Below, piece by piece: positions 60,504 through 64,000 of a stretch of 64,000 nt of DNA. Position 1 is the stretch's first letter; each line of letters starts with the position of its first letter. This DNA is from Hymenobacter sp. YIM 151858-1 (GTDB taxonomy: Bacteria; Bacteroidota; Bacteroidia; Cytophagales; Hymenobacteraceae), in NCBI RefSeq assembly GCF_025979705.1, contig NZ_CP110136.1, positions 992,001-1,056,000 on the forward strand, written 5' to 3'. Below the pieces are notes generated by a model. That model was not told the DNA's origin. It worked only from the letters and a program-made list of their open reading frames with translations, and searched no databases. The translations under genes and the position numbers were made by a program.

Positions 60504-62069
60504 CTACAGCGTGGCCAGCGCGGCCTCGGCGCACCGCTCGCCATCCATAGCCGCCGACACAATGCCGCCCGCAAAGCCCGCGCCCTCGCCGCACGGAAAC
60601 AGGCCGCGCACCTCCGGGTGCTCCAGCGTTTCGGGCAACCTAGGGATGCGCACCGGCGCCGAGGTGCGGCTCTCCACGCCCACAATCTGGGCCGCGTTGG
60701 TGGTGTAGCCCGGTATTTTGCGCCCGAAGGCTTTAAAGCCCTGGCGCAGGCGGTCGGCCAGCACGGGGCCCAGCACCTCGTCCATCGGCACCGACACGAG
60801 GCCGGGCTGGTACGAGGTTTCGAGCAGGCTGCGCGAGGTTTTCTTCTGCACGAAGTCGCCGAGCAGCTGCGCCGGGGCCAGCTGCGTGTTGCCGGCCAGC
60901 TGGCAGGCGCGCTGCTCAATTTCCTGCTGCAAGCGCAATCCCGCCATCACGCCGTAGCGCTTCAGGTCCATGTCGTCGGGCTCGATGGCCACCACAATGC
61001 CCGAGTTGGCAAAGCGCGAATCGCGGCGCGAGGGGCTCATGCCGTTCACTACCACCTCGCCCTGGGCCGTGGCCGCCGGCACGATAAACCCGCCCGGGCA
61101 CATGCAAAACGAAAATACGCCGCGCTGGCCGCCCGGCCCATCGGTTTGCTGCACCAGCGAGTACGAAGCCGCCGGCAGCTGCCCGCGGTCGGCGCGGTGG
61201 TACTGGGCCTGGTCGATGAGGACCTGCAGGTGCTCCACGCGCACGCCCAGGGCAAACGGCTTGGCCTCGATGCGCACCTGGCGGCGCAGCAGCAGCTCGT
61301 AAATGTCGCGGGCCGAGTGGCCGGTGGCCAGAATTACCGCGTCGCCGGTTATTTCCTCGCCCTGGTGCGTAACTACCCCCCGAATGCGGTTTTGTGCCAG
61401 CAGCAAGTCATCAACCCGGGTTTCAAACCGCACCTCGCCGCCGTGGTCGATGATGCTCTGGCGCAGGGCCTGCACCACGTAGGGCAGCTTGTTGGTGCCG
61501 ATGTGCGGGTGGGCATCAACCAGGATTTCGGGCGTGGCCCCGTGCTGCACCAGCAGGCGCAGGATGCGCTGCACATCGCCGCGCTTTTTGGAGCGCGTGT
61601 AAAGCTTGCCGTCGGAGTAGGTACCCGCGCCGCCTTCGCCGAAGCAGTAGTTGGAGTCGGGGTTCACGAGGTGCTCCTTGTTGAGGACGGCCAAATCGCG
61701 GCGGCGGGTGCGCACATCCTTGCCGCGCTCCAGCACCACGGGTTTCAGGCCCAGCTCGATGCAGCGCAACGCCGCGAACAGCCCGGCCGGCCCGGCGCCC
61801 ACAATAACCACCCGCCGGGGGCTGTGCGCCACGTTCTGGTACTGCACCCAGGGGCCAAACAGCTCGCGCGGCGGCGGGGTTTGGTATACATCGGCCCGCA
61901 GGCGCACGCCCACGTTGCGGCCGCGCGCATCAATGGAGCGGCGCAGCAAGTGCACAAAATCGGCTTGGCCAGGTTTCAGGCCGGCGGCCTCGAGGAGGGC
62001 CCGGTAGCGGGCCAGTTCGTCGTACGCCTCGGCCGGCGACAACACAATTTCTACTTCGCGTTTCTGCAT
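60504..62069 (-). CDS. NAD(P)/FAD-dependent oxidoreductase
   Basis: The 521-residue protein starts MQKREVEIVLSPAEAYDELA. It has a helical N-terminal part and then the FAD-binding motif RRVVIVGAGPAGLFAALRCI. YCFGEGGAGTYSDGKLYTRS and GAVILATGHSARDIYELLL-type segments follow. The C-terminal FPCGEGAGFAGGIVSAAMDG is a second FAD segment. This matches the FAD-dependent dehydrogenase group (YtfP/HI0933-like). The substrate is unknown. A cytosolic location is likely. No partner genes are linked. Confidence 0.88.
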   Translation of the reverse strand: MQKREVEIVLSPAEAYDELARYRALLEAAGLKPGQADFVHLLRRSIDARGRNVGVRLRADVYQTPPPRELFGPWVQYQNVAHSPRRVVIVGAGPAGLFAALRCIELGLKPVVLERGKDVRTRRRDLAVLNKEHLVNPDSNYCFGEGGAGTYSDGKLYTRSKKRGDVQRILRLLVQHGATPEILVDAHPHIGTNKLPYVVQALRQSIIDHGGEVRFETRVDDLLLAQNRIRGVVTHQGEEITGDAVILATGHSARDIYELLLRRQVRIEAKPFALGVRVEHLQVLIDQAQYHRADRGQLPAASYSLVQQTDGPGGQRGVFSFCMCPGGFIVPAATAQGEVVVNGMSPSRRDSRFANSGIVVAIEPDDMDLKRYGVMAGLRLQQEIEQRACQLAGNTQLAPAQLLGDFVQKKTSRSLLETSYQPGLVSVPMDEVLGPVLADRLRQGFKAFGRKIPGYTTNAAQIVGVESRTSAPVRIPRLPETLEHPEVRGLFPCGEGAGFAGGIVSAAMDGERCAEAALATL

Positions 62070-62293
62070 GAAAGGCGGCGGAAGGGAGTTAGGCCTTCAG
62101 GCCGGTAAGGGTTCAGACAGCAAAAGTACGGCGGGTGTTCCGAATGGCGGCCCTAGGTGCGCGGCATGTTGGGAGGGGTGGGGCCTGAGCAAAGGTATGG
62201 CTGGGGCGTACTGCGGCGCCTACTTACTAAACAGTAGGTACCCCCTAGGTCGTTTGTTGCTGAAACCAACCCACAACCCTCGGCAGAACCCCC

Positions 62294-62926
62294 ATGAAAA
62301 CCCTTGCCCTCTTCGGCGCCACCGGCAAAACCGGCCGGCAGTTTCTCGACCAGGCCCTGGCCGCCGGCTACCGCATGCGCGCGCTGGTGCGCGACCCTGC
62401 CAAGCTGCCTGTGCAGCACCCCAACCTCGAAGTTATCGGCGGCGACGTGCTCAACCCCGACGACGTAGCGCGCACCGTAGCCGGCACCGAGGTGGTGGTG
62501 AGCCTGTTCGGCCACGTAAAAGGCTCGCCCGAGTGGCTGCAAACCAACGGCACGCGCCACATTGTGCAGGCCATGCAGCAGCACGGCGTGCGCAAAATCA
62601 TCAGCCTTTCGGGCGGCGGCCTGCCCTACGAGCAAGACCGCCCCAAGCTGCCCGATTACCTTATCCGGGGCATCATGAAGCTGGCCGTGCCCAAGGTGCT
62701 GAACGACGCCATCCGGCACGCCGAGCTGCTGCAAGCCAGCGGCCTCGACTGGCTGATCGTGCGCGGCCCCCGGCTTACCGACGAGCCCCGCCGCGGGCAG
62801 TACCGCGTGGGCTGGGTGGGCGTAAACGCCAGCACCAAAGTAGGCCGCGCCGATCTGGCCGCCTTCATCCTGCAGCAGGTGGAGGACAACGGCTTTGTGC
62901 ACAAAATGCCCTTTGTGAGCTACTAA
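62294..62926 (+). CDS. NAD(P)-binding SDR-like oxidoreductase
   Basis: The 210-residue protein starts MKTLALFGATGKTGRQFLDQ, the Rossmann glycine motif GATGKTG of atypical SDR proteins. VRDPAKLPVQHPNLEVIGGD and VARTVAGTEVVVSLFGHVKG follow. The C-terminus contains DWLIVRGPRLTDEPRRGQYR. It resembles the NmrA-like/atypical SDR family, which may be reductases or redox sensors. The ATG at 62294 has no earlier competitor. Confidence 0.88.
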   Translation: MKTLALFGATGKTGRQFLDQALAAGYRMRALVRDPAKLPVQHPNLEVIGGDVLNPDDVARTVAGTEVVVSLFGHVKGSPEWLQTNGTRHIVQAMQQHGVRKIISLSGGGLPYEQDRPKLPDYLIRGIMKLAVPKVLNDAIRHAELLQASGLDWLIVRGPRLTDEPRRGQYRVGWVGVNASTKVGRADLAAFILQQVEDNGFVHKMPFVSY

Positions 62927-62939
62927 CGCCCAAAAGCAC

Positions 62940-62970
62940 CCAGGGCCCGGCTGCGGCAGCCGGGCCCTGG
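62940..62970. terminator. GC hairpin between convergent genes
   Basis: A 14-bp stem CCAGGGCCCGGCTG / CAGCCGGGCCCTGG with loop CGG lies between the two convergent genes, but has no T-tract. It may still stop or pause transcription. Confidence 0.5.
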
Positions 62971-62993
62971 GGCGGGGTAGCGGGGCAAACCAC

Positions 62994-63467
62994 CTAGGCG
63001 TTGCGCGGGGCTTGCTTTTTGGCTTTGTAGTAGAGCGACAACCGGTCGTAATACTTGTTGGCGCCCTGGTTGCGCGAATCGAGGCGCTGGGCCATCAGGA
63101 AATAGCGGTGGGCACCGGCCGCGTCGCCTTTTTCGCTCAGGCAGGCGCTGAAGCCGTAGTACACGTTGCAGTTCGTCGAGTCGAGCAGCCAGGCCTGGTT
63201 GAAGCGCTTGACGGAAGTGGAGAAGTTGTTGTCGTAGAAGTAGCTCCAGCCCTGCACCACGCAGCTTTCGGAGGCGGCGCGGCGGTCGTTGTTGTACTGG
63301 CGCAAGGCCGAGGCGATAAACTCCTGGTCGAGCTGGCGCAGGGCCTTGCTCTTGACGATGCCGCCGTACCTGGGCAGCGAGTTGATGCCTTCCTTGGCCT
63401 GGCCCATGGCGGGCACGCGCAGCAGCGCAATGCTTAACAGTAGTAACGGATACGCCAGACGCTTCAT
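62994..63467 (-). CDS. exported TPR-like protein
   Basis: The 157-residue protein starts MKRLAYPLLLLSIALLRVPA, then MGQ, a signal peptide. The rest forms two or three TPR-like helical repeats: YFYDNNFSTSVKRFNQAWLL, then DSTNCNVYYGFSACLSEKGD and AAGAHRYFLMAQRLDSRNQG. The protein may be a periplasmic scaffold. An upstream GTG in frame is unlikely. The last residues are basic. Confidence 0.82.
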   Translation of the reverse strand: MKRLAYPLLLLSIALLRVPAMGQAKEGINSLPRYGGIVKSKALRQLDQEFIASALRQYNNDRRAASESCVVQGWSYFYDNNFSTSVKRFNQAWLLDSTNCNVYYGFSACLSEKGDAAGAHRYFLMAQRLDSRNQGANKYYDRLSLYYKAKKQAPRNA

Positions 63468-63545
63468 AGCCACATAATTAGCAAGTGCTCAAAACAATCG
63501 ACCCAACCCGCCAAATATAACGAGGCGGGTTGGGTCGTTGGTATT

Positions 63546-64000
63546 TTATTTCGGGCTTTCTGCGCCAATTTCCTCCAGCACCTTCTCCACCCAGCTTTTG
63601 CCCCAGTCCTCAAACTCGTGCTCCGACCACAGCTGGGGGTAAAAAATGCGCTTCTGAAACTTGGGCGGCAGGTACTTGCGCCAGTTGGTGCCGCCCGTGG
63701 CGGGCACCGCGTCGCCGGCTTGCCGCTCCAAGTAGCGCACCGCCGATTTGTAGTGCATCAGCGGCCAGTTGATGTTCACGTTCACGTCGAGCTGCTTGAG
63801 CTGGCGCACCAGGCGCGGGTGGCGGCGGTCTTCTTCGGGCAGGCGCTGCACCACGGCCCACACGTTTCGCTCGCGGAAGCGCTGGGCGTGGGCCGAAAGC
63901 TGCTCGTGGTATTTCTGCTCGAACTGCACGAGCGTGAGCGTTTTGGCGCCGCCTTCTTCGAGCGTGGCGCCCGCCTTCCAGTAAATGCAGCCCATCAGCT
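63546..64000 (-). CDS. tryptophan 2,3-dioxygenase family protein (5' part outside window)
   Basis: The gene is open at base 64000, so the start lies outside. The 150 visible residues end the protein. They contain VQFEQKYHEQLSAHAQRFRE, VNINWPLMHYKSAVRYLERQ, then ATGGTNWRKYLPPKFQKRIF, which match the C-terminal part of tryptophan 2,3-dioxygenase family proteins in Bacteroidota. It would be a heme enzyme that opens the indole ring of tryptophan. The family call rests on this half only. Confidence 0.8.
   Translation of the reverse strand, partial: LMGCIYWKAGATLEEGGAKTLTLVQFEQKYHEQLSAHAQRFRERNVWAVVQRLPEEDRRHPRLVRQLKQLDVNVNINWPLMHYKSAVRYLERQAGDAVPATGGTNWRKYLPPKFQKRIFYPQLWSEHEFEDWGKSWVEKVLEEIGAESPK

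Noticed and set aside
60447-62108. 553-codon open frame on the plus strand opposite the FAD oxidoreductase gene
   Set aside because: It is antisense to a clear gene, rich in Ala/Arg/His, and without motifs. High GC makes long antisense frames common.
1-64000. CRISPR array
   Set aside because: No regularly spaced direct repeats of 25-40 bases with unique spacers were found. The heptamer repeats are too short.
1-64000. tRNA or rRNA genes
   Set aside because: I looked in all gaps above 200 bases and found no cloverleaf or rRNA sequence by eye. A covariance-model search would be decisive.

Overview
The window comes from the chromosome of a high-GC Bacteroidota. A Hymenobacter-like (Cytophagales) organism fits best. 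The reasons are: a type A sorting C-terminus of the type IX secretion system, a lipidated TamA/BamA-like protein, TonB-family, DUF4369/TlpA-like and SlyD-like proteins, promoter elements of the TAnnTTTG type, few Shine-Dalgarno sequences, and roughly 60-65% GC by eye. It is mostly core metabolism and envelope genes. There is one intact insertion sequence and several palindromic dispersed repeats. I saw no rRNA, tRNA or CRISPR array.

Layout. 1-3.5 kb: partial PNPOx-like stress protein, ACP phosphodiesterase, a zinc-ribbon protein of unknown role, an exported regulatory-domain protein, and a SlyD-type isomerase. 3.6-3.9 kb: a dispersed inverted repeat. 3.9-5.9 kb: a Upf1/IGHMBP2-like SF1 helicase. 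6.0-17.0 kb: a long block of minus-strand genes built around a MoxR-type AAA ATPase, a vWA protein, a SWIM zinc-finger protein, DUF5691 and DUF5682, with a secreted propeller-like protein, an amidohydrolase lipoprotein and a deformylase between them. The vWA gene is broken by a one-base frameshift, and the DUF5682 gene carries an in-frame dispersed palindrome. 17-22 kb: small membrane proteins, an RND/MMPL-type exporter and a cell-wall amidase. 22.6-30 kb: SUKH protein, thyA, a PabC-like lyase next to dprA, a MerR regulator and alaS. 30-38.3 kb: TonB-like protein, a glycosyltransferase-like membrane protein, gatB, and three tandem TlpA-like thioredoxin-fold paralogues, the middle one with a degenerate active site.

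38.4-49.1 kb: acyl-CoA thioesterase, pcm, an initiating sugar-phosphate transferase, ribE, a phosphodiester glycosidase, PAP2 phosphatase, hemF, and a fused alpha-beta branched-chain 2-oxoacid dehydrogenase E1. 49.3-55.3 kb: a large secreted T9SS protein with calcium-binding type repeats, and a TamL-like lipidated outer-membrane protein. 55.3-56.9 kb: a TrmH/SpoU methyltransferase whose 3' region was split from its terminator by a 735-bp IS1-family element with 8-bp target duplications. 57-64 kb: an ECF sigma / anti-sigma / outer-membrane barrel operon, CoA-binding protein, FAD oxidoreductase, SDR-like protein, a TPR-like protein, and a partial tryptophan 2,3-dioxygenase family gene.

The most striking sequence-wide signal is the palindrome CCTAGG. 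I counted about 79 copies by eye, against roughly 20 expected from composition. Inside genes it is almost always read as Leu-Gly (CTA GGN), and several genes end with their TAG stop inside it.
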